64,000 bases of DNA, taken from the NCBI GenBank assembly GCA_028752905.1, contig JAQNBH010000014.1:27352168-27416167 (forward strand), read 5' to 3'. Positions 11,736 through 24,982 of the stretch are shown here, piece after piece. Within the stretch, counting starts at the first letter, position 1. Each line of letters starts with the position of its first letter. The notes beneath the pieces were generated by a model that had not been told where the DNA came from, ran no database searches, and saw only the letters and a list, made by a program, of their open reading frames with translations. The position numbers were made by a program, and so were the translations under genes. The DNA comes from Cladorhizidae sp. MBARI D1340-BT2. Taxonomy: Eukaryota; Porifera; Demospongiae; Poecilosclerida; Cladorhizidae.

Positions 11736-12085
11736 TGTTAGGGATCAGGGAATGGTGCGGGGTGAGATGGGTGTTCTCAGGGAAAATAGGAGAGGAATAT
11801 AATGAAGACTCACAACTTGACTGGCCCTTTGGCTCGCTTTCTTATATATAGGCTGCCAGCCAGAATCCCATTCAGGACCATATAATATGGTCAAATGTAT
11901 AATAAGTACTTGAGGTAAATCTGGTGTTATTAGGCACTTGGTGTGTGTAATCTAACTATGGTCTACCCACTCTAAAGTAGGTGGTAAATCTGATGTCATT
12001 AGCACTTAGTGTGTGCATCCATAATTACTCAGAATCCATATTATCTTGAGTTGTGAGGGTCCACTATAGTTGGGGTTCCTCAATA
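11736..12085 (-). mobile_element. LTR of a Gmr1-like gypsy relic
   Basis: It starts TGTTAGGGATC and ends GGGGTTCCTCAATA. Internally it shares TATAGGCTGCCAGCCA and the following ACCATATAATATG-type sequence with the LTR at 61775-62136, and has nearly the same length (350 versus 362 bp). A C-rich tract follows on the plus strand, which is a polypurine tract on the minus strand, so this is the 3' LTR of a minus-strand element. Confidence 0.7.
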
Positions 12086-12185
12086 CTCCCCCCCCCCCCT
12101 CACCCTCCTGCTATGAAACTGGAGCATACTCGCCAGGTTCTTCCATCGACCAAACCTGTCGAGAAAGGCCATCTGCGTTTTCAGA
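12086..12185 (-). pseudogene. 3' end of a gypsy pol gene (fragment)
   Basis: The minus strand just inside the LTR contains ENADGLSRQVW, the residue pattern at the end of gypsy RNase H and the same place where the intact element at 62.1 kb has NADGLSRQAW. Similarity stops near 12185, so only about 30 codons survive. The location next to the LTR supports the call; the match itself is short. Confidence 0.5.
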
Positions 12186-13003
12186 CGTGCCACCCAGATG
12201 GTGGTGCTGGAGGAGCAGAGTGTGGAGCTCTTCTGTCTGTGGGGGGAGGAGTTCTGGGCTCAGTTTGAGAGGGGATGAGGAGGGTGTGATTGACAGGTAC
12301 GTATCTCTTTGTGGTCAGGTAAGAAGCAAACCAACTGATCCACATTATATATCTCTGTAACTCTGATGCTTCAAACACTTCCCACGTTGTGTTGTGCACT
12401 TTGTTACCAACACGAATATTCGGTCTTGTAATGTACACAATTCTTGGGTGTGCATGCAATCCCCTTCCCCCTCTGCGTGAAATTCTTGCCAAAAATATAG
12501 TGACTTTTCATTAAGTGAAGTTGGTGTGGCACCCTAGTTTGTGGCCTGTATTTTTGTGAACAGTTTTCTAACTTTAGCCATTCATAACACATCTCAGTGT
12601 TTTTCTTGAACAAAAAATAGTCCTACATAATCCGTCTTCTTAGCGAAGCAAATTGCGAGGTTGTGGGCTACTAAATCTTATCTCTCTAGACACACTGAGG
12701 CCCAATCAGCAACTGTCTTTGTTTGCTTCCATCCTAGACTCCTAGTCAAATACAAAAACCTACCTGAAGAAATTCCTGGATTTGTCAGCCACACAGTTAT
12801 TGGTTTGGACCCAAAGGAAAAGAATAACAACAACAACTGATTTTCCAAGTCGATGTGGATGAAGAAAATGAGTTGGACTCAAAGACAAAAAGTATTGTTG
12901 GGAGCATTTATGCTGGATAGCAATATAGATGTATGTAACAACAAAACTACACAAAAACTAAGGGGGAAAAAGCATGGCTATTCATGCATCACTTCTACTT
13001 AGT
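12186..13003. other. Left edge of block A, 3' flank of SDR gene 1
   Basis: No gene is seen. From about 12480 the sequence pairs with 44560 onward. At 12690 the block B copy carries a hAT insertion that is missing here, so this is the empty site (CTCTCTAGACAC). Confidence 0.6.
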
Positions 13004-16000
13004 TCAGTTTTTCTTCTCTCCAGCTTGCTTGTGGAGGATATCAGCTCTGATCTGATCCGCAGCCTTGTTCATGACTATATCCATAATGCTCACAGGTAAC
13101 TTCGTCATCAGGTAGCCCTAAACAGTTAGTTTTACATTTTACACACATTTAAAATCTATACACCAAATCCATTGCAAGACAAAACAAAACCCACCCACTC
13201 CCTATCCTCACCGCCCTCAGCTCCAGCAGAAAATGCAAGAGAAAAAGAGAAAAATAGATCCTTAAGATATAGATCTTACCCCTCAAATATCTCTAACTCA
13301 GTTTACTGATGAGAGTGAAATAGTGTGACTGTCTGTCCTTGATTTCATTGTGCGAGTTCACTAATAATGGGTCAGCAATGTGTAAGTATGATCATGCACT
13401 TTATTTCAATCTGTGAGCGGAATGACCGAGAGGATCCATCTGAGGAGAAGTCAACAAAGTGATCATAAAACTCTTCAGGACTTATAAGTTGACCATATGT
13501 ATGAGAAGTAGTGGGTAGCCCAACAGCAACTGGCATCAGTAAAATGGACAAGCATACATAATGTTGACATGTGAGACCACTTGAAAATGACTTCATGAGG
13601 GATAACATTTCTGATCTCAAAGAAAAAGGAATTAGTAGACAATGAATAACCACACAAATGATAACTAGGAGCAGATCAAGGTATCGCAACATGGAATTGT
13701 TGTGGGATCATAAATGTCCATCACACAATCAGGTATAGCACTGAACACTGTCATACATGTCTACCATGCCACAATACTTTTATAGTGCAGATATATAATT
13801 TTTCTGTTTCATTAGTGCTTTTAACAAAAAAAAAGGAGTTGTTATTGATATTTAGAAAGAACAGTAAATAATTGCAAAAGGAAAGAGGCACAACCACCTA
13901 GTATCACATTCAAATGCACAGATGGGTGTGAAGGGCATTTCACTAATTGGTGCTTCACCTGTTTTTCAAAAATAATTCATGCAACAGATGAATGCTATTG
14001 ACCGTTGAGTGAGGGCTGCACAGTTTATAGCTGCTGCAGCAAGAAACTAAGTACTTTCAAGAGAACATGAAATATTCAAATATTGCTAATTATACATCGG
14101 GAACATAAGCGTATCTCCTAGGAAGCATTCACTATCAACATGGACCACAAATCCCTAATGTGCTTCATAGAACTAAGATCAGGAAAAGGGAGTAGTATCA
14201 AAGAGGACAAAAAACATGTAGTAGTTAGTTGTGTTACGTGCACTTGACTTTTAAATGACTTTAGTAAGCCCAAGTGGTTATGTATTTACAGGTTATGCTC
14301 TAAGCTTTGACTTGTCTCTACTAATCATATATTTAAATCAATATGGATTATCTTTGCTACATAGCCTATCCCAGCCAAGTAAGAGCCTGTTCTCAGTTCA
14401 GTTTTTAATACGCCATACTCACACAATCCTGATTCCTGAAGTACAGCCTTCTGACTATTTTATAATGACTTGCCAGTTTACCAGGAGAAAAAAACTGACA
14501 TTCAGCAGATATCAGTTTCTGGGTTCATAATTAAGGTGGTAAGTGTATACTAGGGCTATCTCCAATCACAGGTACATAGTAAAGGGTCATCACAATTTGA
14601 AACGTACTTGTAGAGCATGAGGAAAACAGCCATAGGTGTGGTTCTGTATGCCAATAGTTGTCAAGGCAGAGTTGGCATACGAAACAGCATCACGGACAAA
14701 GAAGCTAGATCTTCGAATACCACTCATCGCCGTGGCTACATATAAGGGTTTGACATTCTGAAGCAGCAGAAGAGGATGTAATAATAATAGTTCCTTTCAT
14801 TACTTTGCCATACCAACCTGTACTGTTATGCCCTTGTCCGCATATTCCTTACGAAGACCATCAGATATGTAGTTCACAAAAATCTGTAAATGAGATGGAA
14901 AATAGCATCAAGGATTCTGCATGCCTTAAAGAAAACAAATACTTGACATATTGAGTAGCCGGCTGGATTATGACACATCCCTGTCAACAATTACAAATAA
15001 GTTACTGCCCCAACCACGAACTCATCCTGTGAGTGTCTTCTCCAACTTAGTTATGAGAGGCATTATTACATGTGCTGTACATACCTTGGTGGCACAATAG
15101 ATGGTAAACTGAGGCATAGCCATGTTAGAAGCCCCAGATGATATATTCACAATAAAACCTCCTCCCTGGCCCACCATCTTTGGCAACAGCAAGCGACTCA
15201 TCTATAGTCATAATAAATAATACATCGCATGCAAGGAAAAAAACATCATGTATTAGATTTTTAGCAGTATGTACTAAAGCAGAACTAGTTCACAGTACAC
15301 GATATTTGCATGTATTTGGGTTCTTACCTCAGACAAATACAGCAAGAAACACTGACTGTAGATGTGTGGTTTTCTCAGCTCCAACATACCACAGCTGTAC
15401 ATAAAACTAAAATTAGGCTCACCTATAATGGCCTAACTGAGAGGACTAGTTGACCTCACAGACAGCGTGACAACTATAAATGCTATGAAACTCCTATGCA
15501 GTGCCAGGAAGGTTTTGACTTGACTGATCTCTGGATACAAATATGAACCACAATACTCCTATCTAGGCCACAACCAACCAGTTATGTGACACTTTACTAA
15601 AAAAATATGTACTCTACAATATTATTATGATATAAAAAGTAGTACAATAATTGATAGATATTACTTTAACCCTTTACTCGATGATGTACAAAATTTAAAA
15701 ACTCGTTGGTAGGAGGACAACGCCCATTTAAAAAAGAAACAACAGATTCAGAAATGGCACTATTTTACTCACATGCATTTTTAATAAGGAAGTTAGCAGT
15801 ACATACTTCAGGTTCTTACCTAACACTAGATTTATAAAACAATTATTGGGCACTTCCCTTGTTACTGGAAACCAACCAGACCTCTCTGAAGAAGTAGTTT
15901 CTTGGCCTTTTGACTATAGAACTTCTACTATTTTGTTTAGATCTTGGTTAGGCTTGCTGGAGAGACTACAATTTTTTCCAGGTAACTGCCTAGAATGTAG

Positions 16001-19000
16001 CTAAACTACTTGCCGATTTTTAGCTCATAGCTAAGGATGCCTCATTGTAGAGCTATTTTGAACTTACATACTGTTTTCTCATCTTCTTTTCAGATCATGA
16101 TGTGTCTACTGTGGAAGTTGTTGAATATGTTGAACTTTATGGTCATCTGAGGTTAGATGTGTGGGGCTGCATGTATAAGCTTACTTCTGGTAATAGCTAG
16201 CTATTTTATGATATTTAGCTAGTAGTTGGGCCTCTTTCTCGAGCTAGCTAGCTATATTGTTCAAGAGCGAGGGACTAGAGCTAATTATAAAGTGTCTCTA
16301 CAAAATTTGGTGACTTTCTTCAAGCCTAGGATTTATCTACCCATCACAGGGTATAGAAGATGGATCTTAAAATTCATGGGCAATAGAGAAACTGGCAGCT
16401 CTGATCAAGTAAGAATGTTTGGATGTGAGTTAGCTTATATTTGGAACTGACGGACAGATGGATCGACCATTTGTTATACAAATAGAGTAATTCTTATGAG
16501 AATATAAAATATAGCACTCGTTGTGATTATTTCACTCGCATGTAGTATTTTCACATGCCTTCGGCTCATGAAAATAAGGGTGTGTGCTCATGAAATAACC
16601 TGCCACATTCCACTCTGACTCATGTAACAAGACATGTATTTTTGTGGTTAAGGGAACACTAGGGTCACAAGTGCAAAAAAATAAGAGAATAAATTTTAAA
16701 AAGTTTTACCTACTTTCGAATTCCACATCATAATAAATCCAGGGAAATTAAAACCCAACATAGGAGGTCATACTTGCAGATTGGTAGGTATGACTTCCAC
16801 ATCATAATAAATCCAGGGAAATTAGAACCCAGGTAGGTCATAATTGTAGGTTGGTAAGTATGAGTTATACATTGTAATAAATCCAGGGAAATTAAAACCC
16901 AACAGTAGAGGTCATACTTGCAGGTTGGCATGTATGAGATCCACATCCCGGGAAATTAGAACCCAAGTAGGTCATTCTTGCAGATTGGTAAGTACATAGG
17001 AGTTCAATTGTAAATTGAAGAGTACAGAGCACCAACCAAAGACTTGGCATGTGAATATTTGTGGTTCTTTAATCTTCCTATACTTACTTGAACCATTGCC
17101 TGGCAGTTCAGCTCCACTATTCTGTACAACCTCTGAAGAAGATAGGTTAAAAAATTCTTATGAAACACCCACCAAAAAGAGGCTTATCTTATTTTCTCAC
17201 CTCAGCAGGGATGTTGGCATAAAAGTCAGGGTGTTCGAAAGCAAGTCCAACATTATTAACTATAGAATGTATGGAGAAATATCGGCAGGAAGTTATTAAT
17301 ATTCCTAGATATCATACGTGAATGCCTTTACCTGATTGAACATCAACTATATTTGTGGTTTTTTTGTAATGATTATATTTTAACTATAAAATGAAAATTA
17401 TCTTCTCAAACTATTTAGTACAGAAATACAATAAGTTGCAGTATGGTATCAGCTCCATTTAAGTAAGATACAACAGCTATATGTCTACAACCAAACTTAC
17501 AGCAAAGATGCCTATCCTGGGGCACCTCCTTGTTCAAGAGCAAATGAATTCATATTTAATTAAGCATAGCTACCTGTGTGTACCTTTGCACTAAAGAAGA
17601 ACTTCCAGGAAGAGACCAGACCATTCTCATGAAAGCAGTTGCGATTGTCAGCCATTTAAAAACATCAATTTTTCTAGCTCGCCTCAAGGAACTGGAAGTA
17701 AAGTTTTATAACCATATTTTTGATTAATAGAGCAGTCTATTGGGCATGTGCATATAGAGTATGGGCATGTACTTGATTTGATTTTTCTACTTTCATGACG
17801 ACGTCTGAGTTTGCGCCATATGGTGCTTACGGCATTTAATTAGTTTAGCAGATATATCTAAAAACTCAAATAACATTCACACAAATCATTTACTTGTACA
17901 TGCCAAGAAACTGCTACATCATTATTAAATTGTCATGCGAGACTGGATTTCCAAAAAAAAACTTCTAGTTATATTAATGGCTAGAAAACACAAACTGCCT
18001 CCAAGATTGGTCTCTTTCTGGCCTTTACTGCTTCTGAACGTCTTCTTCTGAGCAACAAGCACCATAATTACTGGCATCACTATGGATCCTTAGCTCTTGA
18101 AGAAGGAGGTTTCCTGGATGAATTTCTTGGCTAGAAGTTTTGTTGTACACATATGTAGCTGACGTAGTCCTTGTAGCTTTTGTTTGTTTACTTCAATGGA
18201 AGGTTCGAAATTGTTTGATTGAAAAAGTGGTAGTAAATAAAGTCGTGGTGTAATGATAACAATGTGTACCAGTCTAGTATGTGTAGTTTTCCATGTATAT
18301 ATTTGAGCTGAGGGTGCATGATATAACTATACACAACTTAAACATATGCAGGTGTGGTATATTTTTAATCCTGTGTTACAGTAGCTGTGATATATATGTA
18401 TGTACAGTGGTAGCAGAAAACATGCCAGTTCCAATGCAGTAGAATGACATACAAGCCAGGTAATATTGTATATAAGTCGAGTTAAAACTAACTGGAGCAG
18501 CTCTCAACATCGCTATAGTTAGCTTACTGGTTGACTGGAGTATACATGTAACTCTCAATTCCATCACAGTCAACAACTGCTCCACGGGGACGTCCACTCC
18601 TGCCACAATCTTTCCTAGTACATGACTATCCCAGGATGTCCTTATAGTACTAATCCTAGAGTCCCCTTAGCCTGAGAATACCACCATACCTAGCCCTAGA
18701 ATACAACTTTCCCTAGCCCTAGAAGGGAGGGTGGAAGAGTATCCAGATAATGCTAGATTAGGTTGCCAGGAATAGGTCAATCCACATAGGACCTTCCCAA
18801 GAACCTGCTGGAGTTAGGATAAGAGAGAACCTGGCAAAGGTACAAAACAAAAACCAAGAACTTGTTGCACAGATACTCAAAGGTTAGCTAAGCCATCACT
18901 GGACAAGCTTGTGTATTTATGTCAAATGCGCAAAAGTGATATTACCCGCTAGCTTATTAGGAACGACGTTTTGAAGAATGATAGCAATGTTGTAATGGAT

Positions 19001-22000
19001 AACCCTGTAGACAAAGAACTGGGGAGGGAGGAAGAGTGGCAATCCAGGCATATTTTTTTGGTTTTAGGATGAAATAATGTGATAATGGACTCCTGAGCTG
19101 CATTACCACCAGTTGATCTACTCGACAGCTCTGGATGAGTTTCAGATATATATAGATGATTGATTACTCTGGGAAGACACAATTGTTGTTGGCATAATTT
19201 TGGTTGTTGTTCAGTTGTCAGTAACAGTCCCAACAGCCAGCCAGTACAGTTGTTAGTAACAGTTCTCACCCCAGCAGGACAGCCAGTGTAGTTGTTGATT
19301 CAACAGACCAGAAACTACCAGAGCATAAGTAAAGACTAACATTCTTATGATCTTAGAAAGTACACTTGAAATTGTAGAGATGTGGTGAGCCCAATCCCAC
19401 TAGTCCAGGCATCAATGAGCCCAGTGGCATCAGTCTCTCACCCGGGCATCGGTGAGCCCAGTGGCAGCAATCCCACTAGTCCAGGCATAGGTGAGCCCAG
19501 TGGCAGCAATCTCCCACTAGTCCAGGCATCAATGAGCCCAGTGGCATCAGTCCCACTAGTCCAGGCATCGGTGAGCCCAGTGGCAGCAATCCCACTAGTC
19601 CAGGCATAGGTGAGCCCAGTGGCATCAATCCTACTGGTCCAGGCATAGGTGAGCCCAGTGGCATCAATCCCACTAGTCCAGGCATCGGTGAGCCCAGTGG
19701 CATCGGTCCCAATAGTCCAGCTTCATTATTGCCTCAGTTCACTGGCCACTCGACTGCAGTAGCTCTCGACCGCTTGAATGCAGTATCCAGACATCAGTAC
19801 ACTTAACTGCAATAGATATCTATACATCACCATAGTTCACTGGCCGCTCGACTAGATACTGGATTAGCTCTTGGAATCCACAGAGCTTACCTGTACCTCT
19901 TGCTTGAATGCTGCCTTTCTGGACAGCACACAGCCAAGCCTCCCCGCAGAAAGATTAAAAAAAATATATCATTTGAATTTAAGGGTGTGGGAGGAGGAGA
20001 CGGGGGGGCAATATCATGAACTTATAGGCGTCAAAAAAACTGTGGTTACCAATTTATAGCTCCATAGATTCTGTCCACTTCTTGGTATGTACTTAATATA
20101 TAGCTCAAAAGTTAGGTCTCTCTGTGTGCTCTCTTTTAATAATAAAAACATTTTTCATAGGTATAACTATAACCAAATTACTGGAGCTAAAGTGGGGTTA
20201 CCTTAAAACCTGAGTGCCTGATTTTGCTACACATTTTTCTCCAGTGCTAGAGAGCTGAAATTAGCTCCAGTGGCAACAGCCCCAATGGCAAATACTGACC
20301 TTCAGAGATAAAGCTGCATGGCACATAACCAGCTTCACCCACTTCTTTTTATGCATCCATAATTCAAATAGAGCCACTGGAACTATTTTTGACTTGTGAC
20401 AGACTCAAAGTGAGTAGGAGATGAAGAATCAGTTGCCCTTCTATATATATACACATGTACTACAATGTTCCAGGAATGTTGAACTAATGGCATTATCATT
20501 TGGTTGCTTCCTCATGTCCCAGTCCCAGCTAGTATTAACCATGATGACAATAATGCTATACATATACAGATCAGTACTTAAATTAGGCCCTAAGTTAAGT
20601 ACAGGGCAATAGTAGGGTTAGAGCTAGGGCTGAGCTAGACCAATCTTATTCCCATGGTCATATAAAGCTAGGTTTGTTTTTTACATGAACAGCTTTTGTC
20701 TACACTTTAGGGAAATCCTGAAAAAATGAAAGAATCTCTCAATGAACACTCAACTGACATAATACATTACAATAGCCTTCTCAATAATCAATTTACTCGG
20801 TATTTCCACTAGATGCTCTAGCCTTCATCAGGAATAAATGAATGATGAAGGCTAGAGCATCTAGTCGAAATGTCAAGAGAATACATTTTCAAGTTTATTA
20901 TTGAGAACGTTATTGTCAAATAAAAGAATGCCAGCATAAAGTTGTTATACTGCACTATCTTATCAATATTTGAAGCTTCACTCGGTCATGTTGCTACAGC
21001 AAACATCTGCCTATTACTCACTCACTATGCATCAAATACTGTCATCTGATGCTGTGTCCTCGAAGCACAAATATATAAAAAATACTATGAATATTCATAA
21101 GTTATGCACCACACTCGACTTTCGGTGGACAGGTGAACTCGAATTGACAAGTTATAGATAAGTTAGTATAGTGTAATAATACCCGTACATAAGTGGTGCA
21201 CTAACATACCCAGGACTCCTATGTCTAGTTGACTAAGTTGCTCAGAGATGGCATCATAGATCTCCAGGCCATCAGAGAAATCAACAGGAATCACCAGAGA
21301 ATCACGACCATACTTCTCCTCTAAAGAAAACACAAAATATTAAATATGAGGAGGTTTACTGCATTCACTCAAATACAGGTCACTCAAGGATGCAGTCTTC
21401 CAATTATAGCACACCCAGTTCATTACAGTAATCACTAATGCATTAGCACTAGCACACAGTGATTAAATCTATTGATAGAAGCTGCATCCTTTCTTAGCTT
21501 GAGGAATATCTGTGAAGGTGGAGGGCTTTGGAGATGGAGAGATTCACTGCCTCAAGGAAACATAGAGTGGCAGCTTTAGCTGTTCCAACCACTACTGCCA
21601 GCTGTTGAAAGAGAGTGACGACAGTGATGGAGAAATCTACTTGCCTACCTGGAAGAGGAGGATGAAAAAGATATAGAACCGAACCAACTCCTCATTGAAA
21701 ATAAGAGCAACCTGGAACTCGGCAACAGAATGCAGTTAGTACAATGTCTATGGTGTTTATAAACACAACTATAATGATTCAGCAACAACAACAAAGGAAT
21801 TGCACCAGCGGAATGCCCTTTCCTGAAAATGAGATGCAGAATCCTGGCTTTTATTTTGCACCGCACAAGCAGCATTATACTGCAGCACTTGTGTGTGCTG
21901 CGTAGTCTCAAGAAATAAATAGAAGTAGCAATTTTTATTCGAGTGAATATGGTACTGTATACTGTAGCTAACAGAACACATATGGATCAACATCACATTG

Positions 22001-22959
22001 GGTTGTCAACTTGAGGAAGGTTGAAGTAGGTTGACAATAGCTCTAAGGGGAGACACACTGGGTTAAGGCAGGTTGAAGTAGATTAACAATGCTCTATGAG
22101 GGGACACACTGGTAAGAACCACAGTGTCTCTTCCGATTATGACAGTCTTAGTGCTGGTGGTGCATCTTGTACATTTATTATATCTTACTGATCTCCATGG
22201 CTACTTTCTTCAACTTCTCTTTGGAACGACTCATAAGTACCACATTTAATCCTCTTCTAGCCAGCTATGGAAATACATACACGTCGTCAATCAAAAGTAG
22301 AAAAAATATAGTCCAGATATGTCACAGATAGTGTCCAATTATTTCATAGCAATGCTAATCCTAACATTTGCATTTGTGTGTATCTGTGTGTGTGTCAGAG
22401 AGAGTGTGTGTGTGTAAAATCTCACCTCCATAGCATAGCCTCTTCCAATTCCTTCAGATGCTCCGGTCACCACTAGAGAACAATATGATAACGTCAAATG
22501 ACAACAGACGATAAAACAACAACCAATAAATGATGAACTTCATAGCCTCTACACCAACTGAGAGTACCCTGGCAGTGTTCTTGATACCTGAGCCTGTATA
22601 ATGCAGTTGTACTTCCTTGGCAGATATTTTCCATCTTTAAGTGTTGGACGTCTGGAAGTCAAGGATCAGGCTCCTGTTCAAAATCATTTTCTACACCATA
22701 CTAGCTACTCACCCCTCCCTGCCTCATTCCCCCATTCTTGTCCCGCAAACCACCCCCTTTTACATACCCCTCTCTAACACCTCACAACCCCCATCATCTG
22801 TCATAGTTTTGACCTGCCCAGTGGCCATGTTTGCGTAGATTAGCTACTCCCAGTCCTAATCGGGCCAGAAAGAATGCACGCAAACCAGACTGCAGGACAT
22901 ACAGCTGTCGGAGAAGTAGGCGGCCAATGAATAAAGTCCTCAAAGTCGCAGCTGCATTC
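13004..22959 (-). CDS. SDR-family 3-ketoacyl-CoA reductase/17-beta-HSD-like, copy 1
   Basis: Ten exons on the minus strand, in coding order: 22814-22959, 22426-22472, 22189-22264, 21210-21320, 17201-17259, 17088-17132, 15085-15201, 14818-14883, 14608-14757 and 13004-13117. They have GT donors and AG acceptors and join in consistent phase to about 306 codons. The NADP-binding motif is TGASEGIG, then DIGVLVNNVG, ELN, NISSGAS and the catalytic IYCATK. The tail is GYLMTKLP. The layout fits the HSD17B12 (very-long-chain 3-oxoacyl-CoA reductase) and HSDL1 family, normally at the ER or mitochondrial membrane. The GHWAVVTGA stretch recalls HSDL1, but unlike human HSDL1 the catalytic Tyr is kept. The first coding exon probably starts at an acceptor at 22960, with a small upstream exon unidentified. 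Substrate is not determinable. Confidence 0.88.
13180..14340. other. Extra 1.2 kb in the last intron of SDR gene 1
   Basis: The same intron is only 368 bp in copy 2, and matching sequence resumes at GAGCCTGTTCTCAG (about 14385). A minus-strand frame (13372-13692, 106 residues) begins with a hydrophobic segment. I do not recognise it, and it may be chance. No inverted ends or target duplication were found. Confidence 0.45.
16725..16998. repeat. Minisatellite, about 70-bp unit, four copies
   Basis: Each unit contains CACATCATAATAAATCCAGG, then GAAATTAAAACCCA and GGTCATACTTGCAG... TTGGTA. It lies in the intron between exons 17088-17132 and 15085-15201 of SDR gene 1. Block B keeps only one degenerate unit (about 49737-49800). 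Confidence 0.85.
19388..19712. repeat. Minisatellite, about 39-bp unit, eight copies
   Basis: The unit is GTGAGCCCAGTGGCAGCAAT followed by CCCACTAGTCCAGGCATAG with small variants. Because 39 is divisible by three, both strands can be read as 13-residue repeats over much of the array (for example GLVGLMPLGSPMP on the minus strand). The position inside an intron argues that this is non-coding. Confidence 0.85.
20045..20290 (-). repeat. Dispersed repeat, reverse copy
   Basis: The reverse complement matches 26330-26560. Shared parts are the AGTGCTAGA... AATTTCAGCT part, the AGAGAGCACACAGAGAGACC core and GGAGCTATAAATTGGTAACC-type end. It shows no coding capacity and is possibly a SINE or MITE-type sequence. 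Confidence 0.6.
20770..20916. repeat. Fold-back repeat
   Basis: Two arms of about 60-70 bases are near-perfect reverse complements around AGGAATAAATGAA. The arms carry CTAGATGCTCTAGCCTTCAT and its complement, followed by CTCAATAATCAA-type ends. Related sequences occur at 23235-23360, 43995-44150, 53276-53352 and 56880-57030. Confidence 0.8.
21985..22110. repeat. Minisatellite, two units (block A version)
   Basis: Two units of GGTTGAAGTAGGTTGACAAT plus AGCTCTA... GACACACTGG lie in the intron between SDR exons 22189-22264 and 21210-21320. The block B intron has about sixteen or more units, split by a Harbinger element. Confidence 0.75.
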
Positions 22960-24980
22960 CTATAATTAGCAGAACCACATTCATGTTTTGACACATTAAA
23001 AATGGCAGTCAGCAAACCAACCCCCCCTCCTTCACTCCTCCCCCCTCTCCCCTCCTCCCCACCCACCCCCACCCCCTAATAAAGTTCCTACATCAGCTAA
23101 TGCAGCTGGCTGCTGCTTAGCTGCCCAAGGGGCAAAGATTTGGCAGTAAGCACACAAAATAAAAACAACTCCCAAAGTGCATTAAATTCTTCACTAAGGT
23201 GGTTAACAAAAACACATATAAATTGCGAAAAGACATTGTCTTCTCAATAATTGAGTTAAAATTTGCTCCCCGACATTTCGGCTAGATACTCTAGCATTCA
23301 TCTAGCTGAAATGTCGAAAAGCAAATATTAATTTAATGATCTTGTATTGAGAATTCATTTGGAAAGTTGAAATCTTGTTTTTCCATAAGTTAACTCCGTC
23401 ATACAATCTTGGTCCCAGAAGTATCTGCAATCATCCAATGCACATCGATGATTAACATGTTTCTAGAATGCGGAAGCCCAAAATTATTCAGCTACACAAC
23501 TGCAGTTGCAATGACTTCCTCTATAATCAACTTAATTTCGTAGATGCTCTAGCCTTTATTGAGACGAAGACTCGATACACCAGTAGCAGAAAGGTCCGAG
23601 TGAGTAAATTTAAGTTGATCATGGAGGAAGGCATTGTAAATGTACATGTCAACTGCAGTTCTCCACCACTGAACTATTATATATTATATAGGAATAAACA
23701 ACAACAATAAACAATAAACAACAACAACAACAAATGTTCCTTCTTCACTGTTTCTCTTTCGATCAGCATGTTTGTATTCAGTGCTGATGTCAGCTGAAAA
23801 TAATCGCAAAGAAATATTCCCATTAATACCAAGTCATTTCCCCACCTCATCCAAAGATACAACACTGCATCCATGAAGGGGGAATTTGGGAAGAACCGAG
23901 TCAAGATGATTCGTTCAAATCTGACTTCTGCTAAGTTTTCTCAGTAATAATTATTTATATTCCTTTTTTTAAATTTTATTGACAAAATCGAAAGAAAAAG
24001 TTAATAAGACTATACCCATGTAGACAACACGCACTCAATGATGCTTTACCAAAATAAACAACCAGTTACACCACACCTTACCATTAAAATTGCAGTATAA
24101 CAAGTGTTGTTAAAATAATTAAAGGGTCGTCTAACTGGTTGTCATCTACACAAGTACTCTCTTTCTAACAGGTCAATCCAGTATAATTCTTAGTTTTTAA
24201 ATAAAAACGTCCTTATTCTTTTGAGCGTCTGCATAGGGCACTCATGCCCAAGTTGTACGTGCAGACAAAGTCAAGTGCCACATTTGCTAAGGACTATATA
24301 CAATATTATTGAGCAAAGCATCCATTAGAAATCCAATTTGTTCAATGGCACAAAGAATCCTAATACTAAAAACTATGCAAAATGCGTTCACTATTCATAT
24401 CACTGAGTGTGTGATCCGAACCACAGGAAGACAATAAGCTCCTCCGTGGCACCCCTCTTCCTCTCCAGCAGTAATCGACTCCATTTTATTCCTTTCATTC
24501 CTTCCAGTCGTAAATTGTGACCTACTATATTCACTCAATTACTGGCTGTGTACATGCAGATCCACATAGCCAACCTCTTTCCATTGTTTGGAAAGAGCCT
24601 TGCCAACTGACATGGAGCATTTGATTCTGAGTCATAATGGAAAAGAGGCGAATCTTACTGTCTTCATAAACTCTGCAGTGCCATTGGCAACACTATTCGC
24701 TGGCTACAGTTGCATGACCACCAAAAAAGAAAGCAAAAAGATGTGTAGGTGTATGAAATGTGAGTGTAAAATGTGTGAAAAATGTGTATAAAATGTGTGT
24801 GTGTGAAATATGTGTGTGTTACCTCAAGAGCTAGGAGTTCATGAAGATGAGGTTTAAGGGACTAAATAAAGTGGGAAGAATATATTATAATTATTGTGCA
24901 TAGAGCAGACACACCTCCTATATGTATATTATAATATTCGACATATTCTCTACATTAATAATATAACTTAATAATAATTA
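22960..24980. other. 5' side of SDR gene 1; conserved with block B
   Basis: It contains fold-back repeat copies (23235-23360, 23518-23645), poly-pyrimidine DNA at about 23020-23075, and a segment 24420-24720 that is well conserved with 60226-60540. This could hold the promoter and a short 5' exon of the SDR gene, but none can be fixed from sequence alone. Confidence 0.45.
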
Positions 24981-24982
24981 TA

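Larger units (their letters stand above)
17260..21209. other. Large intron of SDR gene 1
   Basis: This 3.95-kb intron separates the exon ending GTCCTGG from the one beginning TTAATAATGTTGG. It holds the 39-bp minisatellite, a reverse copy of a dispersed repeat (about 20045-20290), a fold-back repeat (20770-20916) and CCCTAG-rich degenerate repeats near 18640-18730. No second gene was recognised. Confidence 0.7.

Noticed and set aside
15300..15420. Extra SDR exon between 15085-15201 and 17088-17132
   Set aside because: A donor-like GAGGTAAGAACC is conserved in both blocks, but the implied exon (67 nt) breaks the phase and has no counterpart in the family; exons 17088-17132 and 15085-15201 join in frame without it.
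19382..19712. Repetitive Gly/Pro/Ser protein on either strand
   Set aside because: The 39-bp unit is divisible by three, so open frames are expected by chance; it lies in an intron and no splice signals support it.
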